From IMG/VR virus record IMGVR_UViG_3300020419_000001, positions 1 to 45,862 of that record: 45,862 bases of DNA. One strand, given 5' to 3'. The translations under genes and the position numbers were made by a program. Positions 22,667 to 29,235 of this stretch are shown piece by piece (within the stretch, counting starts at the first letter, position 1; the number at the start of each line of letters is the position of its first letter). The notes under the pieces were generated by a model. That model made no database searches and had not been told where the DNA came from. It worked only from the letters and a program-made list of their open reading frames with translations. This DNA is from a virus.

Positions 22667-23379
22667 ACCCTTATGATAAGTTATTACAACGGAAAAGAAA
22701 GTGGACTCCCGTTAAGCCCACGAAAGGAAAGCTACTTGAAGGTAGTGAAGAAGCCATCTACCGTGCTCTGGCAATACGCCATATGGAGCTACCTGTGGGT
22801 GACTTCATTACGGAAACCCTTAGCAAAGAGGTTCCCGAAATTGCTAGAACACTTCTCGTCTCAAACGTAAAGGACGAGGAGAACCATGACCTTGCTCTTG
22901 GCTACATCGCTGACGCCCTTGGCGTTGACGATAAGGCTGAGAGAGAGGCTAAACTATTACGTGATGCTTGGATAGCTCATCCAGATCACACTGTCCTTAA
23001 AGCTTTGGTGGCTGAACGTGCTATTTTCTTTGTTATTCTACCTTTCAATAGGTTTTGTGGCGATGCTGCTCTTAGGACAGTATCGGCTGATATTTCCAGA
23101 GATGAGCAAATTCATGTCGCCTGCAACTCTTTGGTATGTGCTGATATGGGTTTACGTCCTAGCAACTCTTTGGACAAACTTAGGAAGGCTACTATAAATT
23201 GGATCTTTGAACCACTAAATGATATAGCACCTAACAAATATTTAAGCAGAAAATTTTGGACGGACTCAAGTGACCGTTTAATGTACGAAGGTAAAGCCCC
23301 AGAGCTTGCCGATACTAAGCGAGCTAGAATGCCCGCATTTTTTGAACATGCAAACACCAACTTACCCAAGTACGCTTGA
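22663..23379 (+). CDS. ribonucleotide reductase small subunit (ferritin-like)
   Basis: Starting at the ATG at 22663 (overlapping the large-subunit stop by 4 bases) gives 238 residues. Two ExxH metal motifs are visible, E72-E-N-H75 and E148-Q-I-H151, with a further Glu at 118 (AERAIFF), as in the class I beta subunit fold. The residue four after the first His, where E. coli NrdB has the radical Tyr122, is Leu79. A classical tyrosyl radical is therefore not possible at that site. It is shorter than bacterial NrdB (about 375). Coupling to the large subunit supports a two-subunit enzyme. Metal and radical type cannot be told from sequence. Confidence 0.82.
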   Translation: MNPYDKLLQRKRKWTPVKPTKGKLLEGSEEAIYRALAIRHMELPVGDFITETLSKEVPEIARTLLVSNVKDEENHDLALGYIADALGVDDKAEREAKLLRDAWIAHPDHTVLKALVAERAIFFVILPFNRFCGDAALRTVSADISRDEQIHVACNSLVCADMGLRPSNSLDKLRKATINWIFEPLNDIAPNKYLSRKFWTDSSDRLMYEGKAPELADTKRARMPAFFEHANTNLPKYA

Positions 23380-23530
23380 ATGGGGACGCATCGAAAAGAT
23401 GATTGATGATCTTGACGAGCAGTTTCCAGACAAGTTTCCAGACCACACACTATCAGAGAAAGAAATATCTTTTAGGGCTGGTCAACTATCAATTATTAGA
23501 TTACTAAAAGAAAACTTAAAAGGAGAATAA
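23348..23530 (+). CDS. small hypothetical protein
   Basis: From the ATG at 23348 it has 60 residues (MQTPTYPSTLEWGRIEKMID and onward) and overlaps the reductase small subunit by 32 bases. It is acidic at first and then helical (FRAGQLSIIRLLKENLK). It sits before the head genes. No recognised family; T7 also has small genes of unclear role at this point. Confidence 0.65.
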   Translation: MQTPTYPSTLEWGRIEKMIDDLDEQFPDKFPDHTLSEKEISFRAGQLSIIRLLKENLKGE

Positions 23531-23532
23531 CT

Positions 23533-23859
23533 ATGTGTGTCCCAGGATTATTCGGGGGCGGTAGATCTGCCCCACCAGCCCCGCCAACACCAGCCCCGCC
23601 AACTACCCCACCAGCTCCAATGCCTATACAACAGGCTCCCACACCTATACCAGAAGCTCCTACTCCTGCTCCTGTATCAGAAGATGAGACTAAGCGTAAA
23701 GCTAAAGTCAAAGCTAAAAAGGTTGCTAAGAAAGGACAAGGACAAACAGGTACAACTAGCTTACAAACTAGAAAGCCAGAATCAGGTGGGCTCTCAGGTA
23801 TAACTACACCACAAGGTACTAACACTAGTGGCGGTGGTTCTGCTGGAGGATCTTATTAA
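23533..23859 (+). CDS. proline-rich low-complexity protein
   Basis: This 108-residue protein has a ribosome binding site (AAGGAGAA at 23519) 6 bases before its ATG. The N terminus MCVPGLFGGGR leads into a long Pro/Ala/Thr tract (residues about 12-55), a basic cluster (KRKAKVKAKKVAKKGQG) and a Gly/Ser-rich tail. The composition suggests a flexible virion or assembly linker. It overlaps the portal start by one base, so a head-assembly role is plausible but unproven. Confidence 0.75.
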   Translation: MCVPGLFGGGRSAPPAPPTPAPPTTPPAPMPIQQAPTPIPEAPTPAPVSEDETKRKAKVKAKKVAKKGQGQTGTTSLQTRKPESGGLSGITTPQGTNTSGGGSAGGSY

Positions 23860-25451
23860 TGAAAAACGCACGGCAAAGATACAATGAGTTATCTAGTCAC
23901 CGTGAACAATTTCTACATGTTGCATACGAATGTGCAGAGTATACTATACCCACATTAATAATGCGTAATGAAGGTGATGCTTTATATCAAAGCTTCCAAA
24001 CACCTTGGCAATCAGTCGGGGCCAAAGGAGTTACCACGTTGAGTTCAAAGCTCATGCTAGGTCTCCTACCCCCGTCAACCAGTTTTTTCAAGCTACAACT
24101 AGATGATTCTAATTTGGGTGAGGAAATACCACCCGAAGCAAAGAGTGAATTAGATTTAAGTTTTGCAAAAATAGAACGTATGATTATGGAAAGCATTGCT
24201 GCTTCCACAGATCGTGTACAAATCTTTGCAGCTTTAAAACACTTAGTTGTAACAGGTAATGCTCTACTATTTATGGGTAAAGAAGGTATGAAAGTATATC
24301 CTCTTAATAGATATGTAGTTGAAAGAGATGGTAATGGTAACGTAATAGAAATAGTAACTAAAGAAAGAGTCAGTAAAAAACTATTAGGTCTTCCAGAATT
24401 GGATGCAGAGAATAGTCCTAACGATGACTCTAAAGGTGACTACAAAGGTACAAAAGATGTAGACGTATATACATGTGTCAAACTATATGACAATGGATGG
24501 CGTTGGCATCAAGAAGCTAATGATTCTATCATACCCGATAGTGTAGGAAAAGCTCCAAAGGATAAGACTCCTTGGCTCCCTCTTAGGTTTGTAACTGTGG
24601 ACGGAGAAGATTACGGACGTTCTAGAGTTGAAGAGTTTCTTGGTGACATTAAATCTTTAGAAGCATTAATGCAAGCTATCGTTGAAGGTAGTGCAGCTGC
24701 AGCTAAAGTTGTATTTACTGTCTCACCTTCTTCTGTAACTAAACCAAGCTCACTAGCAAATGCTGGTAATGGTGCTATCATACAAGGTAGACCTGATGAT
24801 ATAGGTGTAGTACAAGTAGGTAAAACTGCTGACTTCCAAACTGCATATCAAATGATTGGTGTATTAGAAAAAAGATTAGCAGAGGCTTTTCTTGTTTTAA
24901 GTGTACGTCAGTCAGAACGAACAACTGCAGAAGAAGTACGTATGACACAGATGGAACTAGAGAGACAGCTTGGTGGCCTCTTCAGCTTGCTCACGACAGA
25001 GTTCCTCATACCTTATTTAAAACGTAAGATGCACAGTCTAACTAGGTCTAAAAAAATACCTAGTATACCTGAGAAGTTAGTTAAACCTACTATTGTAGCA
25101 GGTGTAAACGCTTTGGGTAGAGGACAAGATAGAGAAGCATTAGTACAATTCATCACAACCATAGCACAGACTATGGGGCCAGATGCTTTAGCTCAATATT
25201 TAAATGCTGATGAAGCTATTAAACGTCTAGCTGCTGCACAAGGTATAGATATACTTAACCTTGTTAAGAGCATGGAAGAACGTAATGCAGAGCAACAACA
25301 AGCTATGCAAGCACAACAGATGCAATCACTTACTGACCAAGCTGGTCAACTAGCTGGTACTCCACTGATGGATCCACAAAAGAACCCACAAGTTCTTGAA
25401 GGATTACAAGGTGCTACACAACAAACCCCACCACCCCCACCACCACAATAA
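23859..25451 (+). CDS. portal (head-tail connector) protein, T7 gp8-like
   Basis: This 530-residue protein forms the dodecameric portal for DNA entry and tail attachment. It shows the T7-type pattern: SHREQFLHVAYECAEYTIPT near the N terminus, PWQSVGAKGVTTLSSKLMLG, LPPSTSFFKLQL, and the core QSERTTAEEVRMTQMELERQLGG. It ends in a Gln-rich then Pro-rich tail (QQTPPPPPPQ). Length matches T7 gp8 (536). The scaffold gene follows after 2 bases, as expected. Confidence 0.95.
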   Translation: MKNARQRYNELSSHREQFLHVAYECAEYTIPTLIMRNEGDALYQSFQTPWQSVGAKGVTTLSSKLMLGLLPPSTSFFKLQLDDSNLGEEIPPEAKSELDLSFAKIERMIMESIAASTDRVQIFAALKHLVVTGNALLFMGKEGMKVYPLNRYVVERDGNGNVIEIVTKERVSKKLLGLPELDAENSPNDDSKGDYKGTKDVDVYTCVKLYDNGWRWHQEANDSIIPDSVGKAPKDKTPWLPLRFVTVDGEDYGRSRVEEFLGDIKSLEALMQAIVEGSAAAAKVVFTVSPSSVTKPSSLANAGNGAIIQGRPDDIGVVQVGKTADFQTAYQMIGVLEKRLAEAFLVLSVRQSERTTAEEVRMTQMELERQLGGLFSLLTTEFLIPYLKRKMHSLTRSKKIPSIPEKLVKPTIVAGVNALGRGQDREALVQFITTIAQTMGPDALAQYLNADEAIKRLAAAQGIDILNLVKSMEERNAEQQQAMQAQQMQSLTDQAGQLAGTPLMDPQKNPQVLEGLQGATQQTPPPPPPQ

Positions 25452-25453
25452 TT

Positions 25454-26302
25454 ATGGCAGAAACAATTCGCTACGACACTTCAGATGATCCTGTAGCAGC
25501 ACAAGCTATTGCAGAAAAAGAAGCTGAATCTTTAAAAATAGGTGAAGAACTTATAGCAAAGCAAGATAAAAGACTTGCTGGTAAATATAAGACACCCGAA
25601 GAATTAGAGGCTGGCTATCTTGAACTACAAAAAAGATTAGGTGAAACACCTGAGACATCTGAAACAACTGAACCAGAACCAGAGTATCAATTATATTCTG
25701 ATGACGGGGCAGTAAACTATGATACTGCAAACGAATTATATGGAGATAAACTAGGAGACTTATTTAAGTCCAACGACATTGATCCGTTTGCAATGAGCAA
25801 ACACTTTGACGAAAATAATGGTAGTCTAGATGATACCATGTATGAACAGTTAAGCAAAGCTGGCCTAAGTAAAACTGTAGTTGATAATTATTTAGAAGGT
25901 GTCAGAGCTGAAGTAGGTTTAAAAGCTGAAACAGCAGAACCAATATTAACTGAAGCAGAAGTCAATGAAGTTAAAACTTTAGCTGGCGGTGAAAAAGGTT
26001 ATCAAGATTTAATGGATTGGGCTGGTAATAATTTAGGGCCAGATGCAGCAAAAGATTATGACGATGTCTTAGCTACAGGTAATAAATCAGCAGTAAAATT
26101 TGCAGTGAAAGCACTTATGGGACAATACGAAGACGCCAATGGCAGAGATTCTAAGCTTGTTACAGGCAAAGAGTCAGCCCCAGAAACATACAGAAGTATG
26201 GCTGAGGTTGTGAGAGATATGAATAAAGCAGAGTATCAAACTGATGAAGCGTTCAGAGATGATGTCATCAGAAAATTATCCGCATCAAACTTAAAAGTAT
26301 AG
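25454..26302 (+). CDS. scaffolding / capsid assembly protein, T7 gp9-like
   Basis: This 282-residue, strongly acidic protein is encoded between the portal and major capsid genes. It is rich in Glu, Asp, Lys and Ala and has predicted disordered N-terminal half and helical C-terminal half (TYRSMAEVVRDMNKAEYQ). A segment QDKRLAGKYKTPEELEAGYLELQKRL is typical of phage scaffold proteins. Length is close to T7 gp9 (307). It would shape the procapsid and leave before maturation. Confidence 0.88.
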   Translation: MAETIRYDTSDDPVAAQAIAEKEAESLKIGEELIAKQDKRLAGKYKTPEELEAGYLELQKRLGETPETSETTEPEPEYQLYSDDGAVNYDTANELYGDKLGDLFKSNDIDPFAMSKHFDENNGSLDDTMYEQLSKAGLSKTVVDNYLEGVRAEVGLKAETAEPILTEAEVNEVKTLAGGEKGYQDLMDWAGNNLGPDAAKDYDDVLATGNKSAVKFAVKALMGQYEDANGRDSKLVTGKESAPETYRSMAEVVRDMNKAEYQTDEAFRDDVIRKLSASNLKV

Positions 26303-26312
26303 GAGCTAAAAA

Positions 26313-26435
26313 ATGCCGATGGGAAAAGGAACTTACGGAAGTAAGAAAGGTAGACCTGCTAAGAAAATGAGCAAGGGTATGTCAAAACTACCTGCAGCTG
26401 TACGTAAAAAAATCTTAGGTAATAAGAAAAAGTAA
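26313..26435 (+). CDS. tiny basic protein 1 of a four-gene run
   Basis: This 40-residue protein (MPMGKGTYGSKKGRPAKKMS and onward) has a good ribosome binding site (AGGAG at 26301). It is very rich in Lys and Gly. Its stop shares one base with the next start. It begins a chain of four very small lysine- or arginine-rich ORFs between scaffold and oxygenase, all joined by TAATGG junctions. Confidence 0.7.
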   Translation: MPMGKGTYGSKKGRPAKKMSKGMSKLPAAVRKKILGNKKK

Positions 26436-26683
26436 TGGCTGTCAAAAAGAAAAGTGTCAGTCTTAAAATGGGTAAACATAAGTCTCGCTCAGGTGGACTG
26501 ACAGCAGCTGGTAGAAAAAAATATAATAGAGCTACTGGCTCAAATCTAAAAGCTCCACAACCCCAAGGTGGTGCTCGTAAACGCTCCTTCTGTGCTCGCA
26601 TGAAAGGAGTCAAAGGGCCAATGAAAAAGCCCAACGGTAAGCCAACCCGTAAAGCTTTGGCACTACGTAAATGGAAATGCTAA
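26435..26683 (+). CDS. small basic protein with Cys-Ala-Arg motif, tiny protein 2
   Basis: This 82-residue protein carries GLTAAGRKKYNRATGSNLKA and GGARKRSFCARMKGVKGPM, a signature I recall from a widespread phage family of unknown function (DUF6321-type). It is positively charged throughout and ends LRKWKC. Junctions on both sides share one base with neighbouring ORFs. A nucleoid, capsid-lining or DNA-binding role is possible given charge and position in the head cluster. Confidence 0.75.
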   Translation: MAVKKKSVSLKMGKHKSRSGGLTAAGRKKYNRATGSNLKAPQPQGGARKRSFCARMKGVKGPMKKPNGKPTRKALALRKWKC

Positions 26684-26733
26684 TGGCATACAAAAAGAAG
26701 TGTGGATGTAAACACGGAGGCAAAAGAAAGTAA
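26683..26733 (+). CDS. tiny basic protein 3, 16 residues
   Basis: MAYKKKCGCKHGGKRK is encoded between two one-base stop-start junctions. It has nine basic residues (eight Lys/Arg plus one His) and a CxC pair that could bind metal. It would be dismissed on length alone, but an exact fit in a coupled chain makes translation plausible. Confidence 0.5.
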   Translation: MAYKKKCGCKHGGKRK

Positions 26734-26894
26734 TGGCTAAACGTGGATTATACGCAAACATACATGCCAAGAGAAAGCGTATCAAAGCTGGCTCTGGTGA
26801 GAAGATGAGAAAGGTGGGGAGCAAAGGAGCTCCTACGGCTGCCAATTTCAAACGGTCAGCAAAAACCGCAAAACCTTATAAAAAGAAAAAGTGA
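26733..26894 (+). CDS. tiny basic protein 4 (conserved RGLYANI phage protein)
   Basis: This 53-residue protein begins MAKRGLYANIHAKRKRIKAG and continues with SGEKMRKVGSKGAPTA, a pattern I recognise from many marine phage genomes, where it is annotated as hypothetical. It is extremely basic and ends in a run of four Lys. It overlaps the GTG start of the next gene by 4 bases (GTGA). Conservation suggests a structural or DNA-condensing role; none is established to my knowledge. Confidence 0.75.
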   Translation: MAKRGLYANIHAKRKRIKAGSGEKMRKVGSKGAPTAANFKRSAKTAKPYKKKK

Positions 26895-27403
26895 AAGACG
26901 GTATCGCAAAGTACGGTAACGTTTTTAGTAAGGAGTATTGTCAAGAACTCGTTGACTACTATGAATCAAATTCAGAACAAGCTTATCAAGGAATAGGTAC
27001 AGGAGATCACTTAGGTCATAATTTATATCTAAGTGAGAGAAAATACGTAGACTTTATTTTAGAAAAAATTAAAGAAGTACTTAAAGAATATGTTAAGGAC
27101 TATACGTTTGGACAATTTTCTGGAGATGATGGTTACTTACTAAGAAAGATTTACGGTGCTACAAAGTTCCACGCTAACGGTTTGTTTGGCTCACATGATG
27201 ATGGCAAGTTAAGATCGGTTGGTCTTACTATCGGCTTGAATAATGATTATGAAGGCGGTGAGTATGAGTTTCCTAATCAAGAACTTACCACAACTTTACA
27301 ACAAGGAGAGGTTTTAATATATCCTGTATATTATACTCACCCTCATTCCGTATCTGCTCCTAAAGGATATAGATACGTTGTACACACATACCTTAACCAA
27401 TGA
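26891..27403 (+). CDS. 2OG-Fe(II) oxygenase, PKHD-hydroxylase-like, GTG start
   Basis: This 170-residue enzyme starts at a GTG overlapping the upstream stop (GTGA). It has HxD in GSHDDGKLRSVGLTIGLN, the conserved YEGGEYEF turn, GEVLIYPVYYTHPHSV with the distal His, and Arg in KGYRYVVHTYL. The arrangement follows prolyl-hydroxylase-type oxygenases. It precedes the photosynthesis genes. Substrate unknown. It is closer to the PKHD type than the other three oxygenases in this genome. Confidence 0.82.
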   Translation: MKDGIAKYGNVFSKEYCQELVDYYESNSEQAYQGIGTGDHLGHNLYLSERKYVDFILEKIKEVLKEYVKDYTFGQFSGDDGYLLRKIYGATKFHANGLFGSHDDGKLRSVGLTIGLNNDYEGGEYEFPNQELTTTLQQGEVLIYPVYYTHPHSVSAPKGYRYVVHTYLNQ

Positions 27404-27406
27404 ATA

Positions 27407-27565
27407 TTGAAAGATTTATATATCTATTTAACTTTACTAACAAACATATTTATTTGCTCTGGCGTTATACGTCATTGGAATAATATACCATCAAAACAAC
27501 ATGACACCACAGAACATTTTTCCAAACGAAACACCCCCAAGACCTATGACACATCACAACCATGA
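27407..27565 (+). CDS. possible small membrane ORF overlapping hli start
   Basis: A TTG-started 52-codon frame reads a hydrophobic segment (LYIYLTLLTNIFICSGVI) followed by a polar tail. It ends with ATGA coupled to the next ORF at 27562. It overlaps hli by 65 bases in another frame. A shorter ATG ORF (27400-27483) competes for the same space. Evidence is weak: no ribosome binding site and no recognised family. Confidence 0.22.
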   Translation: MKDLYIYLTLLTNIFICSGVIRHWNNIPSKQHDTTEHFSKRNTPKTYDTSQP

Positions 27566-27674
27566 CTACTGGCATAATGCTGAAGAGACTAATGGCAGGC
27601 TTGCCATGCTTGGCTTTGTTGCTGCTCTCGGCTCCTATATATTCACAGGACAAATCATCCCAGGAATCTTTTAA
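27501..27674 (+). CDS. hli: high-light-inducible protein (Hli, one-helix chlorophyll-binding)
   Basis: This 57-residue thylakoid protein has the conserved ExxNGRxAMLGF motif (EETNGRLAMLGFVAALGSYI, about residues 28-47), which forms the single chlorophyll-binding membrane helix, and the usual C terminus FTGQIIPGIF. Hli proteins protect photosystem II and bind chlorophyll under stress. Phage copies are thought to keep photosynthesis running during infection. It lies just upstream of psbA, the arrangement known in T7-like cyanophages. No clear ribosome binding site. Confidence 0.95.
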   Translation: MTPQNIFPNETPPRPMTHHNHDYWHNAEETNGRLAMLGFVAALGSYIFTGQIIPGIF

Positions 27675-27843
27675 TCCATACTACGACTCTCATACGAGGT
27701 GGAAGATGTCGTGTTTTGACTTCGAGCTTGCTAAGATCGGGGTCTTAACTGATGAGAGTCTGGATAGACAATCTCAACTTAATCTTATAAATTTCTTTCT
27801 CTCTAAAGTAGAGAAGGAATGTTCACACATACAACTTAATTAA
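27562..27843 (+). CDS. small secreted protein ORF nested partly inside hli
   Basis: This 93-codon ORF overlaps hli by 113 bases in the +1 frame and stops one base before psbA. Read this way, the hli helix DNA encodes a convincing signal peptide (MLKRLMAGLPCLALLLLSAPIYS-QD). The rest, outside hli, is FNPYYDSHTRWKMSCFDFEL through KVEKECSHIQ, with two Cys that could pair outside the cytoplasm. The 169 bases after hli have no other reading that fills them. A shorter start at 27706 would give 45 residues without the signal. Function unknown. Confidence 0.55.
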   Translation: MTTGIMLKRLMAGLPCLALLLLSAPIYSQDKSSQESFNPYYDSHTRWKMSCFDFELAKIGVLTDESLDRQSQLNLINFFLSKVEKECSHIQLN

Positions 27844-28923
27844 ATGGCTGCAATCTCATTACAAAGAGAAACAACCAATAAGTGGCAAGAGTTATGTGAG
27901 TGGGTAACAAGCACAGACAACCGCATTTATGTTGGTTGGTTTGGTGTGCTTATGATCCCCGCATTACTTACAGCTACAACTTGTTTTATTATCGCCTTCA
28001 TAGCTGCTCCTCCTGTTGACATAGACGGGATACGTGAACCAGTTTCTGGCTCTCTTCTCTATGGAAACAACATCATCTCAGGGGCAGTTGTCCCGTCATC
28101 AAACGCAATCGGACTCCACTTCTACCCAATCTGGGAAGCAGCAACTTTGGATGAATGGTTGTACAACGGTGGCCCATACCAACTTGTCATCTTTCACTTC
28201 CTTATCGGTGCAGCATCTTACATGGGACGCCAATGGGAACTTAGTTATAGACTAGGAATGAGACCTTGGATCTGCGTTGCTTACTCAGCTCCAGTATCAG
28301 CTGCACTAGCAGTATTCCTTGTATACCCTTTTGGACAGGGGAGCTTCAGTGATGGCATGCCTCTTGGTATTTCTGGTACTTTTAACTTCATGTTTGTATT
28401 CCAAGCAGAACACAATATCCTTATGCACCCGTTCCATATGCTCGGTGTTGCTGGGGTATTCGGTGGAGCTCTTTTCGCTGCTATGCACGGAAGTCTGGTT
28501 ACATCATCTATTCTTAAAGAAACAACAGAAGAAGTATCTCAGAACTACGGCTATAAGTTTGGTCAAGAAGACGAGACTTATAACATCGTAGCTGCACACG
28601 GTTACTTTGGTAGACTTATATTTCAATATGCTTCTTTCAATAATTCTCGTTCTTTACATTTCTTTCTTGGTGCTTGGCCCGTGGTTGGCATATGGCTCAC
28701 AAGTATGGGAATCTGCACAATGGCTTTCAATCTTAACGGCTTTAACTTTAACCAGTCAATAGTTGACACTAACGGTAAAGTTATACCTACATGGGCTGAT
28801 GTCGTTAATAGACAGAACCTTGGAATGGAAGTTATGCACGAAAGAAATGCACACAATTTCCCATTAGACCTAGCGTCTGCTGAATCTACTTCTGTAGCTC
28901 TTACAGCTCCTGCACTAGGCTAA
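27844..28923 (+). CDS. psbA: photosystem II reaction centre protein D1
   Basis: This 359-residue D1 protein is a host-derived auxiliary gene. D1 turns over fast in light and phage copies maintain photosystem II function and energy for replication. Hallmarks are [17 protein letters not shown], the quinone and heme region [40 protein letters not shown], and the C-terminal processing region ([18 protein letters not shown]). The manganese ligands near the C terminus ([16 protein letters not shown]) are present. It is full length with no intron. It starts directly after the preceding stop with no spacer. Confidence 0.98.
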   Translation: MAAISLQRETTNKWQELCEWVTSTDNRIYVGWFGVLMIPALLTATTCFIIAFIAAPPVDIDGIREPVSGSLLYGNNIISGAVVPSSNAIGLHFYPIWEAATLDEWLYNGGPYQLVIFHFLIGAASYMGRQWELSYRLGMRPWICVAYSAPVSAALAVFLVYPFGQGSFSDGMPLGISGTFNFMFVFQAEHNILMHPFHMLGVAGVFGGALFAAMHGSLVTSSILKETTEEVSQNYGYKFGQEDETYNIVAAHGYFGRLIFQYASFNNSRSLHFFLGAWPVVGIWLTSMGICTMAFNLNGFNFNQSIVDTNGKVIPTWADVVNRQNLGMEVMHERNAHNFPLDLASAESTSVALTAPALG

Positions 28924-28929
28924 TAGTCA

Positions 28930-29139
28930 CGTCCGTTCATCCTTCGGGACGCATGAAACCTAAGCATGGAACGGGGCTTAGGTAGATGGAGATTACCATG
29001 AAAGTAACTTTCGTTTATCGTGGCATCACTTACACAAAATTTGTTAAGTAAGTGAAACGGGGGGGAGCACCTCAGAGTCGGACTCCCCTCTAATTGGCAT
29101 TAAGCCCTGTACGCAGGACACCTTATGCCGTCATGACGG
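28930..29139 (+). ncRNA. structured element between psbA and capsid gene
   Basis: Consecutive hairpins fill this interval. CGTCC/GGACG (28930-28951) contains a UUCG tetraloop. ACCTAAGC/GCTTAGGT (28958-28983) has a 10-nt loop ATGGAACGGG. GGGGAG/CTCCCC (29062-29088) follows. A compound stem GGCAT(T)AAG/CTTATGCC (29096-29129) encloses CCTG-TACG-CAGG. The perfect palindrome CCGTCATGACGG is at 29128-29139. I recall the segment around the second hairpin as a recurring cyanophage and cyanobacterial sequence, but cannot name it. It may process or stabilise psbA or capsid mRNA. Confidence 0.5.
28998..29051 (+). CDS. 17-residue peptide ORF in psbA-capsid interval
   Basis: MKVTFVYRGITYTKFVK follows a good ribosome binding site (TGGAG, 28987-28991). 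The VYRGITY core resembles the start of the cyanobacterial and cyanophage DUF4278 family (TYRGVSY-like), which is normally longer. It may be a truncated remnant or a real micropeptide. Confidence 0.4.
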   Translation: MKVTFVYRGITYTKFVK

Positions 29140-29235
29140 TAGGGATAGACCTACAAACAGCTTGAGTCTTAGCTGATACATTTAAGATTCCAACAATTCT
29201 AGATCTAGAGACGATAACTAATACCCTACAAATAA
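29140..29235. other. leader of the major capsid gene
   Basis: This stretch before the capsid start is A/T-rich and has no ORF. A TTGAGT hexamer at about 29163 has no matching -10 box. No Shine-Dalgarno is visible before the capsid ATG (ACAAATAA precedes it). I see no recognisable phage promoter. Confidence 0.4.

Noticed and set aside
29163-29200. Promoter for the capsid gene
   Set aside because: TTGAGT has no acceptable -10 partner, and no phage-polymerase motif common to other gene starts was found.
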